Source: Dipteronia dyeriana
Taxonomy: Eukaryota; Streptophyta; Magnoliopsida; Sapindales; Sapindaceae
DNA: 64,000 nucleotides
Direction: 5' to 3'
NCBI GenBank assembly: GCA_032871835.1
Contig: CM065297.1
Coordinates: 92,587,052-92,651,051, forward strand
In this document: positions 1 through 10,225 of the stretch, one piece after another
How positions within the stretch are numbered: the first letter of the stretch is position 1
Layout of the letters: every line of letters begins with the position of its first letter
Program-made: the position numbers and the translations under genes
The notes under the pieces: model-generated
What the model saw: only the letters and a program-made list of their open reading frames with translations
The model's database searches: none
What the model was told of the DNA's origin: nothing

Positions 1-356
1 AGCTTAAAGAATACATAAGAAATAGCTATGTATACTAGTGGAAAATTTTCAGAAGTAGAATCAAGAAGATCCAGTACCGAATTAGAAATATTAGGAATTA
101 TAAATTCTTTAAACCAGTTTCATATATATCTATACAAAATGAATCTTTTACAGTAAGAACTGATTGTAACAATATAGTAGAATTTTATAAAAAAGTACAT
201 AAAAAGAACTCTGAAAAGAAAAATTCATTTGTTAGTAAAAGATGGATAGGATTTCTAGAGACATTAACAGGAAGAGGATATAAAGAAGATTTTGAACATA
301 TAAGTGGAAAAGATAATACTATAGCATATATTCTCTCAAGACTAATTAATTGTTGA
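1..356 (+). pseudogene. Endogenous pararetrovirus: C-terminal RNase H fragment of the polymerase
   Basis: The stretch reads as the end of a reverse transcriptase/RNase H polyprotein of a plant pararetrovirus. Short pieces in different frames show a Ser-Thr-Glu-Leu-Glu segment near 75-105, FTVRTDCN near 145-170, and a final HISGKDNTIA segment near 298-330 before a TGA at 354-356. The order acidic residue, TDC segment, then H-x-G-K-D-N-T is that of RNase H in Caulimoviridae. At least two frame changes fall before position 140, so it is not translatable as one protein. The 5' part lies outside the window. The viroplasmin gene starts 14 bp downstream, which is why I call this a virus relic rather than an LTR element. 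Genus not assigned. Confidence 0.7.
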
Positions 357-369
357 TTATTCTACAGGT

Positions 370-954
370 ATGGCAGGAAGTTCAAAAGATAGTCAAAATA
401 GTTCGAAAGCCATTTCTCAAAGCAATAGCGGTAAAAAGATTAATATAGTATCTTATATTATTAACTATTGTCCAGGTGTTCCATTTCAGCCATTGTCACA
501 GTTGAAAGACAAGATCACTGAAGTTCAGCAAGCTCTTTTAAATAATATTTGGTTTTTCAGAAATGATGACAAAGGTTTTCTCCAGTCTTTAAATACTTTA
601 AGTCAGCATTTTTCAGAAAACAATAAGTTCGGTTTTTATGTTGTTTTTAATGGAAGGATGACAAGAATCTTTTCTACATGGCAGGAGACTGCTGGATGTA
701 TTGAAGGTTTTCCTAATCCCATTTTCAAAGGATATTTCTCTTACGAAGAAGCCCATAAAGCCTTAAAAATGTTTTTTCAAAACCAGGATGGCTTCGAGCC
801 AATTTTAGAATTTAATGGTTATACATACAGCCGAGATCAAGTAAAAAGCTTTATGAATCATTTTAGAAATATCAATGAAGCAAAAAACAAGATTTCTGAA
901 GACCTAGAAAGCTGTAAAAAGGAAATGAATGATCTCTTGGTAGATCTAAAGTAA
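370..954 (+). pseudogene. Endogenous pararetrovirus transactivator/viroplasmin, N-terminal part
   Basis: This 194-codon ORF carries a viroplasmin-like (caulimovirus inclusion-body, RNase H1 N-like) domain at about residues 88-140: GFYVVFNGRMTRIFSTW, then a Gly-Phe-Pro-Asn-Pro stretch, then FKGYFSYEEAHKAL. In exogenous relatives this protein builds cytoplasmic virus factories and allows re-initiation of translation on polycistronic RNA. The C-terminal 30 residues are charged and look coiled-coil. The ORF ends at TAA 952-954, and the same frame continues directly beyond, so this is probably a nonsense mutation inside a longer ancestral protein. The position just after the polymerase resembles cavemovirus/solendovirus gene order (inference). 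No evidence of activity. Confidence 0.7.
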
Positions 955-1941
955 GAATTAGCTAGAGGTGAACAGCTAATAAAGCAGTTTCAGAAGATGG
1001 AAACAGATGAGAAAGAACGGAAAAGAAAAGAAAAGGGCAAAGGCAAAGAAAAAATAAACGAAACAAAAAAAATGGAAAGGCCCTTAGATATTATTAATAT
1101 TACCCTAATGAGGGACAAAGCAAAAGATCTTTATAAAGCGGTAGAAACTCTACCTAATGATATAAAGCAGAGCATCTTTGGCTATGCCCGAGATGATAAT
1201 CTGAAGCGGTTTTTAAAAATCCAAAAGTTTCTTTCTCAAGCAGTAGGATTACCTAAAGGTATGACTACACTTTTTCATAAAGGAAATATTAACTATGAAT
1301 ATCCTTTCAAGTTCATGACTGCCCAGGTTCATTTGGATGATTTCCTAATGAATTTTGAGATTTATGAGCTAGGACAAGTTGGTATTGAAGAATTATTTAG
1401 CTATGGAATTATTGATGCTATAAGTGCTTTTAGTATCATAAAGATCTATTTTCTCTCTGAAAAACTCCTGCAGACTATCAGAATGTTTGGAGGAAAGCAC
1501 GGGTTTTTCCTTGACATTGATTCCATACCATGTGAGTGGATCATCAATCAACCCTACAAGATGACCAGTTATCTTCCAGCCTATCACTACATTGTGATAA
1601 TACCATTAATTTGCACTGGAACTATAAGGGAAGAGAGCTTTCCTGCTGACTGTCAAGATATGTGTCCTGAGTATCTGCAGAGATACAGAGCTTAGAAATA
1701 CTATATCAGCATTAATCTGGTCAGATCAAAGTTAATCGGTCAGACTCCTCACATGTCAATTTTCATCAGAGATCAGCATGTCTGGTCCAAGTATCCAATT
1801 CCCTGGGTTTACTTGAGCTCATAAACTGATGATTATCTGAAAGAGGTTCAAGAGCAAGAGATTCTAAGGCTAGAAGACCCTCTTCTAGAAGATGAAGACT
1901 ATGATTTAGATGAAGAAGCTATCCATAATCTGGATGCCTGA
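955..1941 (+). pseudogene. Endogenous pararetrovirus transactivator, C-terminal part, interrupted
   Basis: Reading continues in the same frame as the viroplasmin ORF. An open stretch from ATG 997 runs 232 codons to TAG 1693-1695, then further coding-like sequence runs to TGA 1939-1941, with another TAA near 1822. It begins with a very Lys/Glu-rich segment, continues as a mixed alpha/beta-looking region with no motif I can name, and ends in an acidic tail rich in Glu and Asp. The continuity of frame across three stops says this was one long ORF decayed by point mutation rather than separate genes. Assignment rests on position and frame, not on a recognised domain. Confidence 0.55.
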
Positions 1942-2006
1942 TGACGATAAAGTGTCGTAGAAGAAGCCAAGCACAGTATAGCAAGCATTATCAAGAACAA
2001 CATAAA

Positions 2007-2008
<2 letters not shown>

Positions 2009-2049
<41 letters not shown>
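2009..2049. repeat. (TA)n microsatellite
   Basis: About 40 bp of uninterrupted AT dinucleotides lie between the end of the viroplasmin reading frame and the pararetroviral promoter. It looks like a later expansion in the intergenic region. Confidence 0.9.
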
Positions 2050-2050
<1 letters not shown>

Positions 2051-2139
2051 CATTATTAGAAGAAAACAAAAGCTTTACTGTTTATGTCGGCAGAATCTTC
2101 ACTGTATTTCTTTTGACTTTAAAAATTATTGTCAGCCAG

Positions 2140-2300
2140 TTGTTTAGGCCTTTGCTTTTTCCTTTTTATAAGTAGCCTCTCCATCTTCTAAAATGATCAT
2201 TCGATCATCTTATGCAAACACCTCTCTCAAACAACTCTCTGTAAACACTCTCTGTTTTTCATGTATCATATTTCTCAAGGTCAATAAAGCTTGTGAATAT
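2140..2300 (+). promoter_or_regulatory. Candidate pararetrovirus pregenomic-RNA promoter and poly(A) region
   Basis: Downstream of the last viral ORF there is a TATAAG box at 2167-2172, followed by a CT-rich stretch with several CTCTC and AACAACTCTCTG motifs, and an AATAAA at 2283-2288 about 115 bp after the TATA box. In Caulimoviridae the 35S-type promoter and the poly(A) signal lie in the same intergenic region in this spacing, producing a terminally redundant RNA. A GTAAGTATC sequence near 2305 could be a splice donor in the leader. I did not find a Met-tRNA primer site (TGGTATCAGAGC) downstream, so the leader is truncated or diverged. Confidence 0.5.
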
Positions 2301-3021
2301 TCAGTAAGTATCTTGTATTTTCATTGTTATTTTCAAGTTATTTATTAGATTTAACACCAAAGAAGTCTAGCCAGGTTAACGAAAGCTAGAAGAGGTTATT
2401 AAATTTATATAGTAACGAGGTCCATGGAACTCTGTTAAGAGTTATCGTCCTAATCATATTTTAATAATGTCTAGTAAGGTTCTTGTTTTTATTTGAAACA
2501 GAAGTTTGTTTTCTGGAAAAAACTCTCCGGTGGCCTTGTGTAAGTCCTAGTGAAAGGCAAAAGAAGGTTTTGAGAGGATTTTGAAAATCCATTTTGTATC
2601 TGTAGAAACCATGAGAACAATAAAGACTTGCGTGATCAGAACCCCTCTCTTTAGTTCAAGGAGGGTGAAGCAATAGTTTTATGAAGAAAACGGTGCAATT
2701 TTGTTATTGTGAACTTGAATAGGCAGGCGTTGGACATTGCCCAGTCAGTTAAATATTGCAAAACACAAGAACATATTAAAAGAAAACAATAAATTTAGTT
2801 TTTTCTGTTAGTCGCTAACAAATTTGTTTATGTCTACATAGAATTTTAAGATCCTTAATAACCCATTAGTAGTATTTCATTTCAATCAAGCAAAAGCTGG
2901 CTACAAAATTACATTTGATGTTGCAAAGGCAAAGATTACAATTAAATGAACTCATTCCATCAACAAAAGTAAAGGGTGTGCTAGGAGAAAATAGACTTTT
3001 GTGTTTCCTCACTTACAAGTG
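2301..3021. other. Probable viral leader remnant, then unassigned DNA
   Basis: The first 400-450 bp after the poly(A) signal may be the old pararetroviral leader because nothing marks a boundary before about 2760. No ORF of note, no primer site and no terminal repeat were seen. The rest is unassigned AT-rich sequence. Confidence 0.3.
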
Positions 3022-3139
3022 TTGACTTTGTGAAAATCTCTTCCATTTTAGTTTCATTTATGAGATACCTATATGCAACCTTGACTTTGTGAAAATCTCT
3101 TCCATTTTAGTTTCATTTATGAGATACCTATATGCAACC
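3022..3139. repeat. Perfect 2 x 59-bp tandem duplication
   Basis: The 59-bp unit at 3022-3080, beginning TTGACTTTGTGAAAATC, is repeated base for base at 3081-3139. Identity of the two copies suggests a recent slippage or unequal-exchange event. Confidence 0.95.
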
Positions 3140-3427
3140 CAGTTCTAGAGGAAGTCCAGTGAGGTAAACATTTTGAGTCCCCAACTGTAAAGGGCCTTAA
3201 ATTGTAGTTAACAAAAATAATTGATTTTAAAATATAGTTCATATAAGATTTTAAATAAATAGTGAGTTTTTTATGAGGGGTCCTTTATTTTAATTTCGAT
3301 AAGAATCTCTTAAAAAAATCATATCGATTTTTATGAATTTTAATCTGACTTTTTTTGTGGATGATAAATTCAATGAAAGGGGTCAAAAAATTATTGGCAC
3401 TATTTGAGGGGGGTGTTGTGCAAATAT
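3140..3427. other. Unassigned AT-rich DNA
   Basis: No ORF, repeat or transposon end was recognised between the 59-bp duplication and the left end of the Mutator-like element. Confidence 0.5.
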
Positions 3428-3490
3428 CACCACTTTACTAATGTATGTTTAAAAGACACCATTTAACGTGTTCAGACGCAAATACCCCGA
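3428..3490 (+). repeat. Left terminal inverted repeat of the Ulp1-MULE
   Basis: The sequence around GTTTAAAAGACACC (3447-3460), followed within 30 bp by AAATACCCC, is matched in inverted orientation at 12046-12105, where the same 14-mer is followed by AATTACCCC. Outside the 14-mer similarity is patchy (about 14 of 21 bases on the outer side by eye). Confidence 0.65.
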
Positions 3491-3787
3491 AATATTAAAA
3501 CAGTGAGGAATTTATCATTTTCAAAGTCAGAGAGAAGCAACAGTCAAACCGACAGGAAACTAATCGACGGTGAAGTGACCGGAAGAGCTGCAATTGAGAA
3601 AGGTAAGATAAAAAAAAATTCATTGTTTTTATTGTTGTTAACTTGCATTACATGTGAGAATTGAGTTTTGTTGATAGGAATTGTAGAACCGGTTAAAATA
3701 GAGATGTGATAATGGTTGTGGTTTAGGTTAGGGTTTGTAATTTGGTTGAATATCAGTTGAGGAAGATGAAATCTGGGTTATCGAGAC

Positions 3788-4712
3788 TTTTTGCAAGAGA
3801 ATCGAGCTTTTTTTTAAATTGGATCGAGCCTTTTTAAAAGGGATCGAGCCTTTTTGAAAGGGATCGAGCTTTTTTGAAAGGGATCGAGCTTTTTAGAAAA
3901 GGGATCTAGCTTTTTAGAAAAGGGATCGAGCTTTTTAGAAAAGGGTCGAGTTTTTTTTGAATTGGATCGAGCCTTTTTGAAATGATCGAGCCTTTTTGAA
4001 ATGATCGAGCTTTTTTGAAAAGGAATCGAGCTTTTTTGAAAGAGATCGAGCTTTTTTAAAAAGGATTCAAGCTTTTTTCAATAGGTTCGAGCTTTTTTTA
4101 AAAGGGATCGAGCTTTTTTGAAAGGGATCGAGCTTTTTTGAAAGGGATCGAGCTTTTTTGAAAAGGATTCGAGCTTTTTTCAATAGGTTCGACTTTTTTT
4201 TCATTGGATCGAGCTTTTTCATCATGACATCAAGGTTTTTTTAAATAAATATAGCTTGTCTTACATAGGATCGAGCTTATTTGTTCATAGGATCGAGTTT
4301 TTTTCTAAATTTTCGTGAAATAATTAGGTTTTGGTGGGTCGAGCTTTTTTTATATATAAGGGTTCGAGCATTTTCTGAATAGGATCGAGCTTTTTTGAAA
4401 GGGATCGAGCTTTTTTTACATTGGATCGAGCTTTTCACCATGAGATCAAGCTTTTTTTACATAGGATCGAGCTGTTTTTACATAGGATCGAGCTGTTTTT
4501 ACATAGGATCGAGTTATGGGATCGAGCATTTTTTCATAGGATCGAGTTTTTTTTAAAGGGTCGAGCTTTTTTGTCCTTGGATCGAGCTTTTGTGTTATGG
4601 GTTCGAGCATTTTTGTCATAGGATCGAGCTTTTTTTTTAAAAGGGTCAAGCTTTTTTCTCCTGGGATCGAGCCTTTTTGTTTTCGGACCGAGTTGTTTTG
4701 ACATTGGATCTA
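3788..4712 (+). repeat. Left GGATCGAGCTTTTTT minisatellite, inside the leader intron
   Basis: Roughly 40 imperfect units of about 20-22 bp on the pattern GGGATCGAGCTTTTTTGAAA fill about 925 bp. Units differ mainly in T-run length and in the linker (GAAAG, ACATAG, TCATAG). The array lies between a possible leader-exon splice donor at 3603 (AAG/GTAAGA) and the acceptor TTGCAG just before ATG 4777, so it would be intronic in the protease gene. Short ORFs rich in Asp-Arg-Ala-Phe across it, on either strand, are products of the repeat. Confidence 0.85.
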
Positions 4713-4776
4713 GGCTTTTAATTTTGGTTACAAAATTTGTTCTGTTTAATGATGTTGTATTTATGTTACATTGCAG

Positions 4777-5747
4777 ATGAGAAATAGGTTGAGGGATTCG
4801 CTTAAAACTGCAGAAGGAGACTGGTACGAGGGTAAATTGACTCGACACAACCATTTTGATACCCTTGGCCATATAGACGATGCGCTGGTCCGTGTCCCTG
4901 TAGAATTTGCAGATAAAGATCAACGTCAGTTCATGGCGTCATGTTTCGGGCATTTCCTGACGATACATCGGGAGATGAAGTTTTCGGGTGGTATTATCCA
5001 TCGGTTGCTTTTGAGGGAGCTGCATCATAACGGCCTAACAAATGAGATGCAGTTCATGTTAGGGAACCAGTCGGTGAGGTTTTCGAAGGTGGAATTTTGC
5101 CTGATCACCGGACTACGGTTTGGAGTTGTACCAGACACGACCAAGTATGCAGCAGTAGAGAATGGCCTACATGAGCGGTACTTTCCTGGAGCAAATGAGG
5201 TGTCGTTGGAGGAGATTAGGGGTGTTGTCACCGGTACAGAGTTCGGAAAGGCGTACGATGCTGTCAAGCTCTACCTTTTATATATGCTGAACTGGATACT
5301 GATGGGGGTGGATAAGAGATTCAAGATTCCAGTTTGGCAGTTTAGGCTGGTTAAGGATCTCGATGGGTTTGACGCGTTCCCGTGGGGTGCCCACGTATAC
5401 ATGCATTATATTTACTCATTCAAGCATGCGATTGACGGGTTCGAGCGACGCCAGTAGGAAAAGGGCGCTGACGTACACAGGGTGGAGACCTACAACATAT
5501 ACGGTCTATCTCATGCTCTATTGGAAAGAACTTCGAACTACAAATTGTACCTTATTGTTGGTGTCCAAAATATTATGGATACTTATCGTACTTATCTTTG
5601 ATACAGATATTTGCTTTGGAGGTGATCCCTGATTTGGCCAAAGAGGTCGGTGCCCGGAGGGTTACTGGTCTGACTCCCTGTATTTTGAAGTGGGGGTTGA
5701 CCAAACAACTGAGAGGGAAGAAACTGGTAAAGATTTTCAAAGCCAGG
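4777..5747 (+). pseudogene. MULE-borne protease gene, DUF1985 exons
   Basis: ATG 4777 directly follows a TTGCAG splice acceptor. The first coding exon shows the DUF1985 pattern common upstream of Ulp1 domains in plant transposons: SCFGHFLTIHREMKFSGGI, then LLLRELHHNG, then RFSKVEFCLITGLRFG, with a later YLLYMLNWILMG segment. TAG at 5455-5457 stops the frame just before GADVHRVETYNIYGLSHALL, which continues in the same frame. A further exon at 5607-5747 follows the acceptor GATACAG and reads IFALEVIPDLAKEVGARRVT to KIFKAR, ending at donor AGG/GTATGT. The donor between these two parts is not clear. DUF1985 has no established biochemical role. In relatives it sits N-terminal to the SUMO-protease-like domain. 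Confidence 0.75.
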
Positions 5748-5820
5748 GTATGTATTGATTTTGTTAATGTTTTTATTAGTTAGTATTTGTACAATTACAT
5801 TGTTCTAACTAATATTTCAG

Positions 5821-7023
5821 ATGTTTGCGAGGAAGAAACGGGTGCCGACACCAGCTGAGAGACATGCACCGTACTATGCCTGGCTAGACGATGGGGGGAG
5901 CCTGTATGTAGAAGATGACATGGATGATATGCCGCTTTCGATCCCTGATCAGAGTACCTTAGGCGGGATCAGTGGTACAGAGGGTGGGGTTTAACAGACA
6001 GGACCAGTGACAGTGAAGGATCTGAGCCCTCTGCTGCGGGTTTAAGGCCCAGTGACAGTGAGGGATATGAGATAGACCCTCAACGAGAAAGGCATAGGCA
6101 TAGGCGGGTTCGGTTTTCCACCCCCGAGCATGGTACATTTGTAGGGGATTCTCGTGGCGACGTTGGACGTGATGGAGAGGTAAGTTGAAAACAAAGTTTA
6201 GTGTTTTTTATTAACACATGGTGATAGTTTTTTACTAACAATGTAGACATGATTTCAGGCTCTGTGGGCAGATATGTTGAATGATGTGCGTGAAGCCCTC
6301 CGAAAGAGTGAGGAGGATTGATAGCGTTAACACTTGGAGTTGTTGGATATGATCCGGAAGAGTGAGGAGGATCATCAACAGCAACACCGATTGTTACTGG
6401 ATATGATCTGGGGGCTTCAAGGGTCGACCATGCGTACACACCGGGATGACCCCCCACCTCCTGATCCAGACTTTAGTCCCAGAGGGTCGACTGATAGGTA
6501 TACGGGGGGGAATGACATGACAGCTCGACGTAGTCAGGACCCACCTACCGGGGGGTAGGTCTGGAGAGGTAACCTCAGTCGCATACCAGCGATAGTAGGC
6601 TTGGTTCACGTACAGCAGTCGGGTCAGACCTCCCAACTGTCCTATCTGGGTCCACCCAGGCTCAGCGGTCCCCCCACCTCCCAACACATCGATTCAGCCA
6701 CAGCGGTCCCTTCCCCCACCCAGCACATCTGTGGCGTCGGAGCGGTCCCCTCCCCCACCCAGCACGTATGTGGCATCGGTGCCGTCCCCTTCCCCACCCA
6801 GCAAGTCTGTGGCATCGGAGCGATCCCCTTCCCCGGCCATTACATCGAAGCGTTTAGTTAAGCGCGGATGAAAGTTGATGAACCCTTACACAGATCCATG
6901 TCGTCCAAAGAGGTTGAGGACAAGGCCCGAGTCAGTGGAACATATTTTTGACCCCCACAGACTAGTGAAGGCTGACCACCTTGCGGCATACAAAGCCTTC
7001 AAGAGGAACATCAACGGGGAACT
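5821..7023 (+). pseudogene. MULE-borne protease gene, linker exons
   Basis: Acceptor AATATTTCAG at 5811-5820 opens an exon reading MFARKKRVPTPAERH. A frameshift near 5990 moves the reading to a segment with SDSEG repeats and Arg/His-rich HRHRRVRF, ending at donor GAGAG/GTAAGT (6180). The next exon begins after TTTCAG (6258) and contains two diverged copies of an LLDMIRKSEEDHQQQ coiled-coil-like motif, with stops near 6319 and 6556. It then has a Ser/Pro-rich repeat stretch and a final segment close to 7023 (donor GTGAGT at 7024). This is a low-complexity, probably disordered spacer between DUF1985 and the protease. Stops and frameshifts mean this copy cannot give a full-length protein. Confidence 0.55.
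6702..6840 (+). repeat. 39-bp in-frame tandem repeat encoding a Ser/Pro-rich 13-mer
   Basis: Three and a half units of 39 bp start at 6702, 6741, 6780 and 6819, each beginning near AGCGGTCCC. Read in the gene's frame they give SERSPPPPSTSVA-type 13-mers. The unit length is a multiple of three, so copy number can vary without shifting the frame. Confidence 0.8.
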
Positions 7024-7108
7024 GTGAGTCCAACTTTTTATAATAAAAATGGTAGTATAATGTTTATTCAAATTTACGTAAAGCTAAGCTAATTCAATCA
7101 TTAAACAG

Positions 7109-8203
7109 ACGTGATGTAGACGTGCTGGCATTAGTGGACACGGGATGGTTCGTGCGTATGCAGTCCAACTTCATGGACTTGGAGAACACGGTATGTACTT
7201 ACGTGATTTTCATATTAACGTTTGTGTAAGTAATGTTGTATTGTTAACAATTACGGTGGTTTTATTGTTTGTCAGCATATGGACGCATACTTCCATATTC
7301 TTCGCAAGCGTCAGCGAGGATTCCCCAATGTGTACAACCAGAGGATCAACATGTTGGATATACAATTTTATGTAAGTTGTTATAAATTTTTGGAATCGAA
7401 TCGCATTTTCTGGTTTTGTATTATTAATACGATATTGTCAATGCTTGTATGTACATCCACTTATGTTGTACATGTGGGAGAGGATGATGCCTCGTGATTC
7501 GCACTGGGCTGTGACCACGATAAGGTGGAATGTGTTACAGTCCCGATGGTTGGAAGAGGACCTTCTGACGGTCCGTGGAGCAACCACGAGTGGAAACCGC
7601 TCATGGCACGAGGTTGACCTGGTAAGTGTTAAATGATGGAAATGATTTAAAAAATAAAATTTTCATATATCCTGACCTAACACCGTATGCATACTATTAC
7701 AGGTCCTGATTCCATACAACGTTGGGGGCCAACATTGGCTGGTGGTGACCGTCGACCTTAGTCTTGGGAAGATTGACATTTTTAACCCCTGGAGATAGGA
7801 AGTCTCTTATCATATCAGGCACCAGCAGGTCTGACCATTACGGTGGTTTTTACCCTTCATGTTGAGTGACGCGGGGTTCCACACTGCACAACGAGGTGGT
7901 CGTCAGGCATTCCCTCCGGAAAATAAGCCATTCTCGGTCAGCCCGGTGCCTACTTTTATAGTCCCCCAACAACAAAAAATCGTAAGACATTCTATTTCAT
8001 TCACGTGCTTAGATATTCTTTATGAACGATTTCTAACGATGTTTTATATGTCGAATTACAGAGGTAACTGTGGTCCCCATACTTTGAGACTTATCAAGTA
8101 CTTACTGGCGGGTCGAAGGCCTTTTGATTGGTCAGAGGACGACATGGGGATCATTCAGGAGAAAATGGCTGTGGAGATTTTTCGTAACTCCAGGCCCGCC
8201 TAG
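7109..8203 (+). pseudogene. MULE-borne Ulp1-like cysteine protease (C48) domain exons
   Basis: Exons can be followed through good splice sites: 7109-7190 (RDVDVLALVDTGWFVRMQS), 7276-7371 (HMDAYFHILRKRQRGFPNVY), about 7450-7621, 7703-7981 and 8062-8203. The protease core is visible: His in GGQHWLVVTVD, then KIDIFNP where the usual Asp appears as Asn by eye, and Cys in GNCGPHTLRLIKYLL. Ulp1 enzymes cleave SUMO from targets; transposon-borne members are of unknown role. TAG 7796-7798 and a TGA near 7835 interrupt the exon after the His box, the acceptor before 7450 is not an AG in good context, and the reading around 7975-8065 needs a one-base shift. Probably dead. Confidence 0.75.
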
Positions 8204-8383
8204 TGATTGGTTGTATATTACCATTTTTTATGTACAAAGACATGTAATTAATTCATGAATATTAATTCATTCATTATCATTCATTAATATTAATTCATTC
8301 ATTAATAAGTAATTATTGCAATTCCAAATTATTACAATCTGATACAATTCCAAATATTTACAATGTGATCAAAACTTTGTCAT

Positions 8384-8782
8384 TCATTCCCTATTATAGT
8401 CAATGTTAGGGCACGTCTGTTTGTTGTGTCCAATTGATTGGCAGATGCTACACTTGTGGCGGTATTCATCGGGAACACCTCTGTTTGTACCTTCATTAAT
8501 CATAGGTGGATTAGAACATCTCCTGGAATTATGCCCTGGTTGTCCACATCTTCTACAGGATTGTGTAGTTGTCCTCTCCGAAAACGAGACATGGCGACCC
8601 GCCCTCAGGCGTCCTGCTTGTCTCCTGGAGTTTGGATTCAAAATCACCCTATGAGCAATGTTAGATGGCACAACCCAAGTGGAAGGATGCCCACCGGCAT
8701 AATAGGAACCGAGTACACGTGAATAAGTGTCTGTCTCTTATAGTAGTCCAAACACAAAGTTGTCAAGTCCAAGTTTCGCTCC
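8384..8782 (-). pseudogene. MULE transposase gene, C-terminal zinc-knuckle part
   Basis: On the minus strand this reads a linker (ERNLDLTTLCLDYYKRQ, then in another frame YYAGGHPSTWVV) and ends with two CCHC zinc knuckles, CRRCGQPGHNSRRC and CSICQSIGHNKQTC, within the open frame 8671-8384. Such knuckles close many MULE transposases. A possible splice acceptor (TTTTTTACAG) lies at 8792-8783, and the donor side is ambiguous because candidate introns would be only 32-49 bp. One frame change falls near 8730. It is only 180 bp from the convergent protease gene, and this gap holds a TTAATTCATTCATT-rich stretch. Confidence 0.65.
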
Positions 8783-8810
8783 CTGTAAAAAACATTGAAA
8801 ACGATCAGCT

Positions 8811-9955
8811 TCACGTTTCAGTAATAATCACCTCATAGTACAACTTGAAAGTAATGTACCGTGCCACCGCAAGGGCGTGAGAACATGGAAAATGATCCAT
8901 TTGAAATTTGTTGCAAGTACAAGTCTTTCGGGCTAAGTGAACAGTCCACTGTTTTCCAGACCGCTTGACCGAGAAAATATTCCAGTCCACTGGATTTACG
9001 GTAAAAAAATCACACTTCTCCACAAGTTTTAAGAGCACAAGATGTGCTGCGTCGGTCAACTGATGACGCATGGTTTGTACAGCTCTATAGTGATTGTGAA
9101 ACCACCGTTGCAGCATATTCCTAATGAACTTAGCCACAGTCAACATAGGCAGTTGGCGTGCAAATTTTAGGCATGAGTTTATGCATTCCGCAGCATTTGT
9201 CGTCATCATCATGTACCTTCTTTTCGGGCAGTGTACACAGGACCACTTGTGTGGACCGGCATCAATTACATAATCATATGCATTATGGTGCAAGTTTCTT
9301 AACTCTTCCATATGCCGGTTATATTCAAACTCGGTGTATGCGTAGGCTGCTTTGTCCATTATTATGGCAACATCCTTCCTATGAAATCGCTTTTTAATAT
9401 TTTCAGCAAAGTGCCAACAACATATGGTATGGGTGGCATAAGGGAACACTTTAGAAATCCCTACTTCAATGCTTGCATGCTTATCGGAAATGAAAACTAG
9501 CTCATCAATATGACCTAGGTCACCCTTCAAGCAATCCAAAAACCATTCCCATGAAAGGTTGTTTTATGAGTCGCCTACCCAAAAGCAATTGAATACACCT
9601 GTTAGTTCCCATCTTGTGTTGTTACAACAAACATTGTACCCCGGAATCGCCTCTTAAAATGGGTACCATCAACGGCAATGACTGGACGTATACACGTCCG
9701 GAATCCTCTAAGTGAGGCACCAATCGACATGAAAAAGTATAGAAATTTACCATATTCATCGCACTGTAAGTCAGTGATTGTGCCGGGATTTTGTTGTTCC
9801 AAAACGTAACCAAATGATGGAAGCAGTTGGAAGATTTCCTCATGCGTTCCATATGTTAGTGACAACGCATAATCGAGAGTAGCGTGTGCCTTACTGTACA
9901 TGATTTGGATTCCATACATTGATTTCATGTTGACGGTTATGTCCTTCGGACGCAT
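8811..9955 (-). pseudogene. MULE transposase catalytic core and SWIM domain
   Basis: Minus-strand reading gives the MULE-type DDE core: first Asp in AVDGTHFKRRFRGTMF (frame from 9955), second Asp in FISDKHASIEVGI and the typical CCWHFAENIKKRF (frame from 9539), then MTTNAAECINSCLK, and a SWIM zinc finger CTCNKFQMDHFPCSHALA near 8880-8930. The third acidic residue was not assigned. A stop (TAA) follows TTQDGN near 9601 and a frame change lies between about 9560 and 9570, separating the two blocks. The function in the family is cut-and-paste transposition with 8-10 bp target duplication. As written the enzyme is broken. Confidence 0.85.
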
Positions 9956-10021
9956 TAGTCGACCATCTTGTTGTTGAAGTCTAGGTGCAATAACTTCTCC
10001 AATTATGACTGCACTAGCTTG

Positions 10022-10225
10022 TCAGTGCCGACGGTGAATTTCCTCTAACGGACAAGTGTGTTCGTTGACAAAACTTCTTACTTGAAAGTATGTGCCTTCA
10101 TCTCTCCTCACCGCTCTTAACTTCCACGTACAATTTCCCATCAAACAAACTAGATGTAATGTTGTCTTATTGGACTTTTTCACCTTCCACTCGAAGTTCT
10201 GCCGCATTGAAAATGACTTTCTAGT
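10022..10225 (-). pseudogene. MULE transposase N-terminal DNA-binding domain (MuDR type)
   Basis: The frame from 10207 reads MRQNFEWKVKKSNKTTLHLV, then CTWKLRA, then a histidine in NEHTC, the spacing of the MuDR-type zinc-binding domain found before the DDE core. It is entered from the upstream 293-codon ORF by a frameshift near 10210-10225, because that ORF ends FFPTKKDLKRLESHF just where this one begins. A TGA at about 10019-10021 follows RRH, after which the same frame continues to the catalytic part. Confidence 0.75.

Noticed and set aside
3788..4712. CRISPR-like regularly spaced repeat
   Set aside because: The units are contiguous and imperfect with no unique spacers, and the context is a plant transposon; it is a minisatellite.
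4421..4923. Overlapping ORFs of 66-129 codons rich in Asp-Arg-Ala-Phe or Lys-Leu-Asp-Pro-Arg on both strands
   Set aside because: They are translations of the GATCGAGC minisatellite; open in several frames only because the unit lacks stops.
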